DNA of 64,000 nucleotides, taken from Pterobdella sp. o SKG-2022. Lineage: Eukaryota; Annelida; Clitellata; Hirudinida; Piscicolidae. The notes under the pieces are model-generated. The model was not told the origin of the DNA and did no database searches. It worked only from the letters and a program-made list of their open reading frames with translations. Both the position numbers and the translations under genes were made by a program. Shown here in pieces: positions 25,137-37,789 of the stretch. The stretch covers positions 24,857,986 through 24,921,985 of the forward strand of contig OZ038321.1 of NCBI GenBank assembly GCA_964035795.1, written 5' to 3'. Numbering within the stretch: the stretch's first letter is position 1; every line of letters starts with the position of its first letter.

Positions 25137-28100
25137 TTATACATATTCTCCGCAATCTACAATGATGATTTTCTCGCTAGGTTTTCCTGAAGTACTTCCA
25201 CAAGCCTGAATATTATTGAAATAGTTTTTTCAAGTAATTATACAAATAAGTTTTGAAAAAAGACTTAAGTAATATTTTTGGAATGTTTATCGTCTTTATA
25301 GTTTCATTTTTATGGGATTAGGGTGAAAGCACACTGAAAGGGGTGGAAATTGTCGGTCCAACGTGGAATCGAACCCAGTAACTCTAGATAATTAATTTGA
25401 TGTTCTACCAACTAAGCTATACGAGCCAGGCAATAATATAATTTTAATGTTCATAATGAAAAACACATCATACCTCCATCTTCTTTACTACATCATGACC
25501 TGACACAATTTTGCCAAAGACCACGTGCTTTCCATCCAGCCAATCAGTCTTCTCTGTGCATATGAAGAACTGCGAACCATTTGTGTTTGGTCCACTGTTT
25601 GCCATGCTTAATGTTCCTTTGTTTATAAAAACAAAAAATACAGTGAAAGTTAAGGCAAGAAAAATCACTAAACTAACTGAATCTACGTGCTGAAAAAATA
25701 ATTTCAGCAAAAAAATTAGAATAAGACAATAATCTATTAAAAAATAAATTAACAGTTTTCCTATATATTCTAATTTTTTAATAAAATTTTTCCTCTGGCG
25801 GTTTTACTGCCATGTAAAAATCTTAAAATAAATATAGTAACCGAATCCAGTGTGCTTGAGCTCAAAATTCTCATCTTCAAACTTGTTGCCATATATACTC
25901 TTCCCTCCAGTTCCATCCTGATTGGTTATGTCACCTCCTTGGCACATCTGGGTCATTTTGGCGGTCACTCATTAGTAAATATTTAATAAAGAATTGTAAA
26001 TAATATATCTATATCACTCTATCAAGCAAATCTTAAAAACGTGCACAAGTTTTTTTTAAATGTCACTATCTTAATGAAGTATTTTGTAAAAACAACTTTA
26101 GTTGTTAGAAGTATCGGGAAAGTTCCTATGAGATTATTAAGAAACTTTTAGAGACATCTTAATATACTTTTAAGCAATATCTATAACCATTAACGTCGAT
26201 ATTATGAGAAAAATTTTAGTATACTTATTAGCAAAAAAAAGCTTTTATTGTATGAAACTTAGCGAATTTACTTGATATAATCATATATTTTATATAGACG
26301 CCTAAAACGTTTGTTACTTGAATAACGATTAAATATGTTAGAAATAATCATGAAAACATGAGTAATAGAGTGGGCTGGGTCAATCCTGGTAGATAACATC
26401 AAAAGCAATCATATAACTAATAACTTTTTAATAAACATTATGGCAAAGTAAAAACTATAGAAAATATTTGTATATTATATATATGTATATAAGCTTTTAC
26501 ATATGAGAGCAATCAAACATCTCTCCAGAAACCTATATATTCATCTATGTAGCTCCTATTGACTGCTGAAGAAGCAAATAAGGCTTACGAATTTGGGAAT
26601 GATACGGTGAAAGACTGAGTTTTTGAATCCAAAACCCTTCTCATTTGTGCACAAACAACGAAAGTTCTCTGTGGAATTTTTACAAAGTTGAAACTGAAAT
26701 ATACTTGGAGATATGAAATTTTTTAATAAATATTACTTGAGATGAAAAAATGAATTAAATTAAATTTACGATGTATTGTTTCACTACAAAAAAGATAAAG
26801 AAACTAACAAAACAGACACTAACAAGTACATACATCCAGCATAACACAACAATCATAAACCACAAACCAAGATAACTCACAATCACCAACAAACACCACA
26901 TCAAACCACCATCAACCCCCTTCTTCCCCACATAAACCACCAACTAATGAGGAGAGGGCGGTATTTTTTGAAGCGCTTATTTCTTATAGATTAAAGCACT
27001 CGCTACAAATTTAATGTAGCGAAAACACACTGTGGAAAAAGTGCTAATTGCCGGCTTATGCAGAATTGAAACCGGTAACTTCAGATATTTAATCTATTGC
27101 TCTACCTCTAACCTATACAAGCCGGCAATTAACTAAGCACACAAACACCAACTGACCTGCAGTCTTAGGAACAACATCCGCTCTCAAGATAATGCTGATT
27201 CTGCCAACCATCTTACCTCCCAATTTTATATCCAAATACACCTGTATTATAATTAACAATACATACATCTAACCCCATAAAGATTGGAATATAAAAACAG
27301 CAAAATTTGATGATGTTATCGGTTTAATATTAAATAAAAAGCGAAAAAAAAACGAAAGATATCAATTGATATTGGTAACTAACTTGGGGGTTGTTATTTT
27401 TAGCTCCCTTTGATGAACTCATTGTCACCAAACCCTGCAGTTTGGAGTTATATTACAATGTGGTTCTGAATGATGTATATAAATTACTATGAAAATTATC
27501 ATTAGATTGCTCAACAAAAAAATCAAATAAGAGTACTTTTTGATACATTTAATGATGAATAAATGTATAGAAAACATAATAATTGATGTTTTTTGTTGAA
27601 AAATATTATTAAAAAACACATACAATGTCTTTTATACTAGATCAAAATACTATATTGATTTATTCAAGTTATATTTGGTGCAATCATGGTAAGTAATTAA
27701 ACCAACATAAGACCCAACAATTTCATCAAAATTTTCCATTAGAAGCTATCTTATACGTCAACTGAAACTTTTAAACAATTTTACTTACAGCACAAGTAAT
27801 AGTTCAAAAGCAATAAAAACGATGAACTAAATTAAGTAAAACTATGCAAAAACTTTACATAATATAAAAATACTGATTTTTTCAACTTTTTGAACACCAA
27901 TAGTTTATCATTGTTTTAAAATTCTTTTGTTATATAATTTCACCTTTTCTCCATTAATCTCGCCATATTTGGCTTCTTCATCACTGTCCAGCTGTTGCCC
28001 CTGGTGCTCCCTCAACCAAGCATCATCTGTCCATACTGGGTAGAATGTTTTTAATGTTATATTCTGCTCAAGTTTTCAATGATGTTGGATTGTTAAAATG

Positions 28101-29022
28101 TAAGTTTTGAGTGTTGATTTTAAGCTGCATTGGAATCAGTGTCTATAGTAAAAGCTTGCATTTCTGTTGTAATCTGCGACATATACAACAGTATATAGTT
28201 GAGAATATTGAAAAATAATAGTATGCAATTTTATGCTTAAAATGTTAAATGGGTTTGAAGTATAAAAACACTCTACTAATCAAACCAGTTTGACAACTAA
28301 CTAATGATGCTTGGCGATGCATGGTTAATGAGTGTTAGATTTGAATTGAAATTTATTCAATTCAATTTGGTTGAAACCTCATTGAAACAATAATAATGAA
28401 AAAATCATGATAAAAACCAGCTCTGGAAGATCCTTCTTTCAATTTCATTGGTCGAGCTTTGTTTACTCTCAATGTTCTACCAAATAGTTCTGAATCATGC
28501 TAAACAAATTTTTAATTTTAAATTAACTGTTTATCATTAAAAAATTTAATTTTTAAAAATCAAGCCATAGTTCATAGGTAGGTGAATATTTAAATTTGGA
28601 AATTATCTTCATTGAAGAAAGACATACCATGTTGTTAATGGCTGCATCTGCATCTTCCACTGACTCAAACTCCACAAAACCAAACCCTCGATGTTTTCCT
28701 TGAAGATAATAACCTTTTGGTCAAAGATGAAATTACAAATGCAAAAGCAGAGAAAATTTTGTTACCTGTTTCGTAGTCTAAAGGTATTTGAACTTCCACC
28801 AAATCTCCGAAAGGAATCATGGCCCCCCTCAATATTTTTTCGTCAACTTCTTCTGACAAACCTCCTTTGAGGTAAGTTCATACAATTTTATATTCATATC
28901 CAAGATTGATTAATCTAGAGTTGATTTCTATTATGACATTAAGTTAAAAAAACTTCAAAAACAATGAATTTTGAAACTTTTATACACGAACCGACATAGA
29001 CAACTTTCTTAGTGGATGGCAT
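25137..29022 (-). CDS. PPIE: Peptidyl-prolyl isomerase E (RRM plus cyclophilin), complete
   Basis: Ten phase-matched exons: 29022-28992, 28864-28766, 28698-28628, 28499-28418, 28035-27944, 27241-27157, 26668-26589, 25947-25842, 25616-25474, 25205-25137; 858 nt, 285 residues (human 301). An RRM spans about 6-83 ([21 protein letters not shown]1 [11 protein letters not shown]). A linker carries [12 protein letters not shown], a PPIE hallmark. The cyclophilin domain starts near 126 (VYLDIKIGGK) and ends in DCGEYV. Catalytic residues are intact: R175, F180, Q183, F233, W241 and H246, equal to cyclophilin A R55, F60, Q63, F113, W121 and H126. The nuclear protein belongs to the spliceosome, binds RNA through its RRM and isomerises X-Pro bonds. 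ATG at 29022 is the first in frame and gives the family's short lead. The shorter linker explains the length difference. Confidence 0.97.
25325..25431 (-). repeat. tRNA-derived SINE, partial copy
   Basis: On the minus strand this reads a tRNA-like head with A box TAGCTTAGTTGG and B box GGTTCGATTCC. It then joins the tail TTCAGTGTGCTTTC, which is shared with the copies at 26958 and 57442. It lies in the last PPIE intron, in the sense direction. Confidence 0.8.
26958..27127 (-). repeat. tRNA-derived SINE, full-length copy
   Basis: Minus strand: acceptor-like pair GCCGGCT/AGCCGGC, A-box region TAGGTTAGAGGTAGAG, B-box region GGTTTCAATTC. The tail is ACAGTGTGTTTTCGCTACA, a GTAGCGAG-type stretch and AAGCGC near the end. 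It lies in the PPIE intron between the exons at 27157 and 26668. Confidence 0.88.
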
Positions 29023-29519
29023 TATGTATCAAAAACGAATTTGAAAAACTTATCGCTTGAAATTAAGTTTACTTTTAGCACAGAGCAAGTAAATCTTTTT
29101 TAGTAGTTTTTCTTTCGCAGCCAAACACCAATTTAGACAAAATCACAAAAAACTGATTTAACTTAGTACGAAACAAATTTAAATCAACAATTTTATCTAT
29201 TAAACATTACAAAGTTTTTCGTAAGTCGAACTCACATTATCAAGCGAAGTATACAAACTATTTTGTTGGTTGAAAAATAACAAATATATGAATTTTTATT
29301 AATTAATCAATAATGGATAAATGAACAAAAAATCAATCTACAGAGGCACCTAAGATATCTTTTTTATTTAGATTTTTTAACTTTCTTAATCTTCTCTATC
29401 TAAGAATTTGTTTGTTTTAAAGATTAAAAAAACCATTCAAATTTATAAAGAGTTTGCTATTCAAGATAATAATAATACTAATAATTTTAATACATTTTTA
29501 TTTTAATATCACTACGCTC

Positions 29520-29585
29520 AAACGATTTTACGAAGCTTTCCGATTTCATAGAAAACCATCATCAGGCAGACAAGAATACTGAAAT
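29520..29585 (-). repeat. Repeat relic with hammerhead-like core
   Basis: On the minus strand it reads TCTGCCTGATGATGG, a short stem (GGTTTT, loop, GAAATC) and then GAAAGCTTCG, followed by an AT-rich tail. CTGATGA, a stem, then GAAA is the hammerhead ribozyme core seen in Penelope-like elements and retrozymes, but stem III and the cleavage site are not convincing. TCTGCCTGATGA recurs on the minus strand near 36417-36428. Confidence 0.35.
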
Positions 29586-30617
29586 TATTTTATCACTAAT
29601 TTAGATTTAATTTTACAGTGTAGTTTATATTATTGATGAAATGGTGGAATAGGTACCATCTATGTAATAAGGCAATTTTTATCATATATATAAGTCTGTC
29701 AGAAAATTGCTACATGCTTGATTTATGAAAAAATATATTTAAATATTAATTTTTTTTAATAAACAAAAGAAAATAATTTTAAAAAATCACGTTTTTTAGC
29801 AACTTAACCATTATTTTTGCGTTTTTAGTGACGGGTTTCAATGCAGCAAGGTTAAAAAATACACACTTTAACGAACTCACAAAATTAAACATGATTGGTT
29901 ACAAAAAAACTAATTGATGTGTTCAAAATTATCTCTCATTTAAAAAGTTTTTAGTAAATGTATGTGAAAAAGTATGTGTGGAAAGAAACGGAGTAAAAAT
30001 GAAAGAGTTGATGGAATCAAAACTAAACCCAAAGATTAGACTATAATTTCAAAAAGCTTATATTTTATATAAATTTTTGTTGAATTTTTTTTTCATTTGA
30101 ATAAAGTATTAGTTCGAGGTTGCAGATAGTAATAAAAACTGGTATTTCGAAAAGTTTTTCGAAACCTTGAATACCCACCAGAGAATCATGAATGGACAGC
30201 AAGGAACGTTGGCATGTAATGACTTTTTGAAAAGTGTTTGAAATGTGGAATTAATTTCCGACAGACTTTTCCTTCGTATGACGTGTTGCCTTATTCCAGC
30301 GTACATTCATGCTTATTTCTAAGAAATTTTTCCAATTCAAATTTCAAATTTTTGAAAAATTATTTCTATGAAATTTAAATTTGTAAAAATTTTTTTCTAA
30401 AAAACTGCTTTATTCTAATTTGATCATGCACAAAAATGGAAAAACTAAAAAATAATTATTTAAAATGTGCTGATGAAAAATAATTGAGTTTAAACGAAAT
30501 TTCCCAAAGTTAATGAAACAAATTTTACAAAGAATTCACGACAGTGTCAGTGTTTTGTGAAAAATAAATAATATTTTCAACTGAGACTTTTGATTGAAAA
30601 AATATAATAAACACAGT

Positions 30618-30836
30618 TCAAAATCTTGAAACACATTTTCTATCTTTTGGTAAAGGATAACATGTGGAACAGCCGAACCGAGTATCATTTCTTTTAAGTA
30701 ACATCTTTTCACCAATTTCTATTCCATCAAACCCAAATCCAAACTCATCAAAACTTGTATCAGACGCTCTTGTCCTCAAAAACAGTCGAGGTATACTGGT
30801 GTAAGTGATAGTTGGCAAGCCGTTTGTTAGCTGGTA
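30618..30836 (-). CDS. Unassigned possible terminal exon
   Basis: After an acceptor-like CCAG, an open frame reads about 72 codons to TGA, including IPRLFLRTRASDTSFDEF and RFGCSTCYPLPKDRKC. Its codon use looks more protein-like than the surroundings. No homology is recognised, and no upstream partner exon was found. It may be chance. Confidence 0.2.
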   Translation of the reverse strand, partial: YQLTNGLPTITYTSIPRLFLRTRASDTSFDEFGFGFDGIEIGEKMLLKRNDTRFGCSTCYPLPKDRKCVSRF

Positions 30837-32529
30837 TTATGGCTGTATGACTGAAAAATCGGCGTGTTTTAACACCGAAAAATTTATTTTAAAACAAAAG
30901 GATGCCACTTTTGCAACTATTCTTTGAAAATTTTGCATTCAAAGTGTAGGAAATTTCAAAAAGTTGCAAACAACTATTTTCTAACTTGACGAATGTATTA
31001 CCTTCATTAATGTACAGCATAAGACTGACAAAAAACACAGAATCACTTAAAAACGACGCGTCAAAAAATTAACGTGTGTGGGGAAAATCAAATTAGATTT
31101 AGTTTCAATGCAGATAGAATTTTTGAAGTCATTGGAAGATATGGGCTTATTGATTTTAAGTGAACATTTAGTTTTATTCATAGTTTATTTATTAAAAATG
31201 AACTTTTTCTTATTAAAAATAATTGCGTATTTCGAAGAAAGACGTGCTGTTATATAGAAAATATGTAAACACACGTTCACACAAACACCTGTATCAAGTG
31301 CTTTTTATATATTTTTTCGTTTTTAATAGCATATTTATCATTCACGACGAACATCTTAACTCGATATTTCGAGGACTTAAAAAAGATGACTCCAACGTGT
31401 TTTATTTTAAATAAAATTCAATGATAAATCAAAAGTTCAACTTGATATATTACATACTACATTTCCCTAAAAAATTCCCTTCACTATAGTGCTTGAAAGC
31501 ATTGAACAACCAAGAAAATATATCCTCAAACCTACTATCATTATCAATTACTATTGAAGAAGTTCAAAACCAGTGAGGCGTTGAAGCCATGAACAACATA
31601 ATGACACAGTTTTGGAATGGTGGCTACTCTGGTGTATTTAAAAGCTTTTGTACCAGTGATTATTTATAAGTATTTATCTTTATTTATGCAAAAATTTCCT
31701 AAGATTCGATGGCTTTTATACGATGTACCTTCTTTAATATTAATTACTATATTCACCTCAGCAGTTTCTGACGAATGGAAATACTAAATAAAATACTTTT
31801 TTTTGATTGATTGCATTAATCGAGATTCAATAATGAGCGTTTAAAAATTTTATGATACATCTTATGCATAAAACATGAGTTAAGAATATTTAGTTTTTGA
31901 TTTCATATAATAAATTAGAAACTGAAATTTACAACATCTTTCGATTAAAAATTGCTTTAAAAATATATTCCAACGGCAATTATGGCGTTTTTGAGACATT
32001 TCTTTGAAGAGCAACAATGCTGGAAAGCATCAATTGATTCACAAGAAGCGGCGTGATAACTCGTTTTTAATTGATATAATAGAAACTAGAATCTCTGGGA
32101 ATTCAATTAAGCTTCAACCTTCATAAACTGGAGTTTATGCTGCAGTTTTAATCCCATAAAACACACAAAATATATTCAAAAAACTCATTTGGGTTTGAAA
32201 GTGGATCGTTGGGGTTGCATAATTTTCAAATATAAAATGTGGTGAACAACTTTGAAGTTTTCATTTGAATGGTATTAAAGTTTTTAACATCTTTTGCTTT
32301 TTTGAAACTCTTCAAACTTTGTCAATCTTTTTTCCCTTTGTGTGGGGCTTTTCTTCCTGCGGGTTTATATGTCAAAATTGACTTCAAAATTCACTATTTT
32401 TATCAATTATTTCAAATTTTTTCAGTGATTAATTTCAAATTTAGGTTTAGTTGAGCTAATTTTCGAAAAATTTTGTACTTTTAAAAGATTTTTGAATAGA
32501 ATTCAAAATTTTATAAATAAAACTTATTT

Positions 32530-32895
32530 GAAAAAATTTTCAACATTCTAAATTTACAAATAACTATTGAAAAATATTTTGAAAAACACTACTTACAAAC
32601 AAAAACACAAAAAATGAAACAAACAAACGAAGAAACAAACAAACATAAAAACAAACAAACAAAAAAATAAAACAATCATCAAACATGCTATCTTTCACTT
32701 TAATAAAATTTTGAAAAAATTTTCAACATTCTAAATTTACAAATAACTATTGAAAAATATTTTGAAAAACACTACTTACAAACAAAAACACAAAAAATGA
32801 AACAAACAAACGAAGAAACAAACAAACATAAAAACAAACAAACAAAAAAATAAAACAATCATCAAACATGCTATCTTTCACTTTAATAAAATTTT
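32530..32895. repeat. Perfect 183-bp tandem duplication
   Basis: The unit starting GAAAAAATTTTCAACATTC at 32530 is repeated base for base from 32713, and a third copy starts at 32896 but breaks after about 11 bases. Each unit contains AAAC-rich stretches. Identity implies a recent event or an assembly artefact. Confidence 0.95.
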
Positions 32896-35800
32896 GAAAA
32901 AATTTTAAAATTCTGTTTCAATCAAAAAAAAAAATCTTACTAACTGAAAGAAATTTCGAAGCGTTATTTTTTGTTGTAAGCTTCGGAATAAATCGAAAAT
33001 CTCACAGACACTTAATCCCAACAGCTTTGAGAACAGCACGCTTAAGTTAGTCTTATTAATTTTCCATTCAAACTTCATGCATGATATTAGTCCTCATTCA
33101 GTTACCAAATCTGTTAATATTTTTTTGGACAAGTTTCTAAACCAAAAATTGTGATGTATACATATCCTTTAAAATTATTCTCAGTTTTGCAAAGTTTTCT
33201 TCACTCGTAGCTGGCGAAAATTATTGAGCCAGAAAAATTAAATTATTTTGAATTGATATTTTTTTTTCAAAATTATTTTTATAATATCCTCCATTACACA
33301 GATCGACCAGCTTTGCAACAGTTGAGGGTAGGTGTCTATTAGTATTCAAAGAGTGTGGTGAAATTTGGAGGCCTGTATTATGCTAACCAATCCCATTTTT
33401 AATCGCTTACAATGCTTTTAAATTATTCACCATGAGTTTTTGTAATTTTAAAATTAGTGTTAATTCACCATGAACAAAGAAGAGTTTTTTCAGAACATTT
33501 CAACTTGAAGTTAAACCAAGCGTGTGATTTTATAGAAAAAAAAACGAAAAACTGAAATCTAAGATTCCAACATACAGCTTGCTATAATTAAAAATTCCAT
33601 TTCCCAAAAATTTCCAAAACTTCGAAATGCAAAATTTCATCAAAATGCTTTTAATGTTCAGTTGGTGTTTTTCGACTTATTGAAAAACGCTCTCATAATT
33701 TCGAGTTTATACACAGAATAAAGATTTTAATTTTTAGTTTTTTGTTCTATGGTTTTGAACCAATCCTATTTTGGCTTATATTATTTATTATAATAAAAAA
33801 AATGTAGAATAATTTTAAAAAGTTATGCTTCCCTCATTTAAATTTTTTATAAATATAATACATTTCAACATAGATTTTACAGCCATCGGATTCCGATTGT
33901 TACAATCATTTTGATTTTAGTCACGTTCGAAATGTGAAATATCGTTAATATTCTTCTCCTTTTTTATATTTTTTATCAAAATATTAAAAATACCAATTTC
34001 TATTCACTGTGAAATTAGGAATCCTAAAGCAGTTTTATTTTGAAATTAACAGTAATTAAACTGAATCAATTGAACGTTTTGAAAAATTTTATTTTTAAAT
34101 TCAAAGTTGGAAACTTCAATTATCATCTTTTCCCTAATGAACGTTTTTTTTTACATCCACTCTTATCCTTTTAGAAGCTTATAAAACTGATCTTAACACA
34201 ATCTAAAAACTTGAAAGACATCCTTTTCAAAAAAGCAACATTCAATTCAAACTAACCTTTTCAAAAGCCAACAAAATAGGCTTGAAAAATGAAGTAAATT
34301 AACATTCAAAAAAAAAGAAAACAATGATTTTAAAACAAACACATCTCTATGCATGCCACCCGTCACATCCATCGTCGATGCAATCATTCTAAAACTACTT
34401 CATAAAGCTTCGAACTTTTTGTCTTAAGCTATTCTAAAATGACTGTAAGATGAAACTCTTGAAATTCTTGTCACAAATTTTTTTGAAAGCATATCTTTTA
34501 AAATTTTTTGTGAATATTATTGCACTTAGGAGTGTATGACAACAAGGTTTTTTACAGCGGAAAAATTTTGAATTTTCTTTTGCTCTTTTTTATTAAAAAT
34601 GATTTCAGTCTGAACATATTGAGTTTTCAGTTTGAAGTGCATTTGAAAAGTTAGAAGCCATTTTCTATTTTTTCCAGTATATAATTATTTATGAAACGTG
34701 AATAGAAATTATTTAAGTTTCGCAGTAAACACTTGAAAGTTTTTGAGTGAAGAAATAAATTAATCATTAAATAAAAATTTAAAAAGATACGTCACCTACT
34801 GTAAATATAATAAACACTGATTCTCATCAAACATTTGTATGTATTAGCTCTTTAAAATATTTTAAATCTCTACTCCTAAGTCTGAATGATTTAAAAAGCC
34901 TTAAAAGCACTGAAGCTTCAAGATTTATCAAGACGCTAGAAGCATGGTACTTATGGTACTTAAATCAAGTACAATGTGTATTACATTATGAGACAAGAAT
35001 TATTAATAACAATTTGGACGGCAGAGCCAAAAAAAACAATTGAAATCTGCAGGTTTAATGGTTAACAGAAAATCTTGCGGGCCGAATTGTGGTTTCATGG
35101 AAAAATCTTAATACATTTTTGCTCTTCGTGCTGAACGATAGCATGCTTTTCTTGAAATAAACTTTAATTGAACCAATCTGCTTTCTCTGCAATAAATTCA
35201 TTTAATCACGAAAATAATTCTCAATAAATCTTAGCTTGATTACCCGTGTGTATTTTGTTAAATATGAAAGCGATAAAAGCATAGAAATGTTACTAGTAGC
35301 TTCTGATGAAGAAATTAATTGCCATGTATTTTTCTTATTATATATAGTAAATCATACAGATAACAAATTATGCTCAATAAAAAGAAATAAATTTTGAAAT
35401 TTGATATATTTCTATAGAGATAATATCAAAAAAGTTTAAAAGAACAATAACCATTAAGTATGCATGCTTTATAGCCCATAATAACTTTTGGATATCATTT
35501 AAGACTAATTTATTGATTTTTATTTACTTTAATTTAAAAATAATATTAAAAATACCATAAAATATTGTTCCATGTTGATTTTTTACAGCCAATAAAATGA
35601 TGGTAAAGCAAGGCATTTGAAGAACTAAGATTTGAATTCTTCTTCTCTTGGAACATATATACAAGTTTTAATAAGATAAAAGCATGTTTCTCTAACAATA
35701 TAAAAATTTTTATTGCATGAATAATTAGCTAAATTATACCGAACTTATTCATATCATGTACTTCGTTGTCTCATTGGTGTGCTCATGGTGTTTTGAAGGG

Positions 35801-35926
35801 TATCAAGTATCAGCCATCATGGTGTATAATATTTCAAACTATTCAATTTGGAAAAAAATTAATTTTATCGTTTTTTCTAAATTGAAAATGTCAAACAAAA
35901 TTCAAGTTTTTCTTTCTATTCTTTAA

Positions 35927-36270
35927 ATGACTATATTTGAGATGCCTGTAAATCAACATTACCCAACAGAATGCCTTAAATCTCCAAATAGAACTAATCG
36001 AGTTTTCAAAAAACTTCAATCCATTTTATTCCATGACTTTTACTCAATAAAAACAAATGCCTTCGATAGAGTGAACTATGAGATTGTAAAAAAACTCGTC
36101 CAAAAATAGATTAAAAGATATCGTTGCTGCATAAAAGCGCAAACGCGGGCTGATCTGCTTTATGTTGCAGACTTTATGGCGGTTCTGAAGAATCCTGACT
36201 ACTCGATTTATGCTAGGAATTCAATGATTTGCCAAAAATTGACCATATCGGAAATACATCCTTATTTCTA
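35927..36270 (+). pseudogene. Unidentified degenerate coding relic
   Basis: One frame stays open for about 113 codons except for a single TAG at 36107-36109. It includes FYSIKTNAFDRVNYEIVKKL and, after the stop, LLYVADFMAVLKNPDYSIYA. The first part has the AFDRVNYEI shape of a reverse transcriptase catalytic-region segment, but no catalytic motif such as Y-X-D-D is visible. It could be a retroelement fragment or an old gene remnant. Confidence 0.3.
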
Positions 36271-37717
36271 AAATTATTTTTTGAAAAAATTTATGTATTT
36301 TTTTTATTGCGAAAAATCAAATAAATACACAGATTATCAATTAAATATGAAAAACTGTGCATTATGAAAAGTTTCAGCTGATTATGATGATTAAATTCCA
36401 TCTTTATTCTATTTCATCAGGCAGATAAGTGAATGAAAAAATCTTTGGCTACTTTTTGAAATGGAAGATAATAATGCAGATAGATCGATAGTGCTTTATG
36501 ATGAGTTCTTGACTATTAATTTGAAAATATTTTTTCTAAAAAACGACTTTTTTGAAAATTCTGTAAAAAATATGTTTGTCTAACATCGAGAAAATATTCA
36601 AGTGTGAGCAAACAAAAAAGATTTTAAAAAATAAAAAAAAAAAAATTGAGTGATGATACCATGAAAGTTTGAAATTAGGCATACGTAAAGCATGATAAAT
36701 AAAATGTTCTTTTATATAACTTTTCTACGATATGAGGCTTTTTTGAAAAATATTTTTATCCAAAAGTTGGCTTCAAAACTTTCACTTAATGAAACCTCCT
36801 CATAATTTGTTAGCCGTTGATGCTTTTTAAGTTTTTACCAAATTATTGTTTCAACTAATAATAATAATTGGCAATTATAAATTTTTGTTGAAAATTCTTA
36901 CAAAATTTTAGTTTTAATAATATTTCAAATTTTAATAAACGTTTTGACTTTTTAAAAAGCATATTATTAAAACCTTTTAACTATAAAAAGCATTTCGTAT
37001 TGGCATTTCCAATCAAATCTTCTTTCAAATGATTCAGTCAGTTATTAACATCTGTTTGGGAAACAATAGGAACATTAGAAAACGTCTCAAATTTTAAAAA
37101 TTGAAGTTTCCAAACTCAATGCTCGAACAACTTGTAGTTGTCAAATAATAATTCAAGGGGTATGGTATTTTTATTCATCATATACTGTCAAAATGGCTGA
37201 AACTTTTTCAGTTTTTTAATAATTATTTTTAAATTATCTTTGAATGTTTTTATAGATATTTCAAAACGCGAAGTTTTGGACATAGGCACTGAAAACAGAT
37301 GCAAGTTTGGCTTGTTTGAAGTGAAAAATATTTTAAAAACCCTGAGACCATCAGCTTTTTCAATGCATTCAAAATTTGCCTTATTTGAGTTATTTAAAGG
37401 ACATTTTTAATGAATGCTGTCAATTTTTTCTCATCTTGTTGTTTAGATGATTTGAATAAAAATTAGTTTAGTTTTATGATGAGATTTTAAAAGCAGGTCA
37501 TGACTAACTGGTTGAAAAATCTTCTTGATTATAAGAAAAAATATGAAAAGATATGATAAAAGGATAATAAACATGAAAAAAAATCCAAAAATGACGTCGA
37601 AGTTTGCAAATTGTTTTCTGTTATTTGAGCTATATTTGAGTAGTTGGTGAAAAAATTTGTAATTCATTTCCATTATGGAACTCTCAAATCTCTGAAGACA
37701 TGAATCTATTTTGGCTT

Positions 37718-37723
37718 TTTATT
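37718..37723 (-). terminator. Protocadherin poly(A) hexamer
   Basis: AATAAA on the minus strand, about 70 bases after the stop codon at 37790. This spacing suits a short 3' UTR. Confidence 0.5.
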
Positions 37724-37789
37724 CAATTAATTCGACCCATTCAATCAATTTATAAAGATAACTAAAACTACAGTTTAAATGTTAATGTT

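Larger units (their letters stand above)
29023..37789. other. 8.8-kb region between PPIE start and protocadherin end
   Basis: This interval must contain the PPIE promoter (next to 29022) and the protocadherin 3' UTR (next to 37790). No conserved protein was recognised. Contents: a repeat relic at 29520-29585, a weak exon candidate at 30618-30836, the duplication at 32530-32895 and an RT-like relic at 35927-36270. The rest is AT-rich sequence in which I see nothing. Confidence 0.6.

Noticed and set aside
32269..32454. 61-codon plus-strand frame
   Set aside because: Low-complexity Phe/Leu-rich frame without homology.
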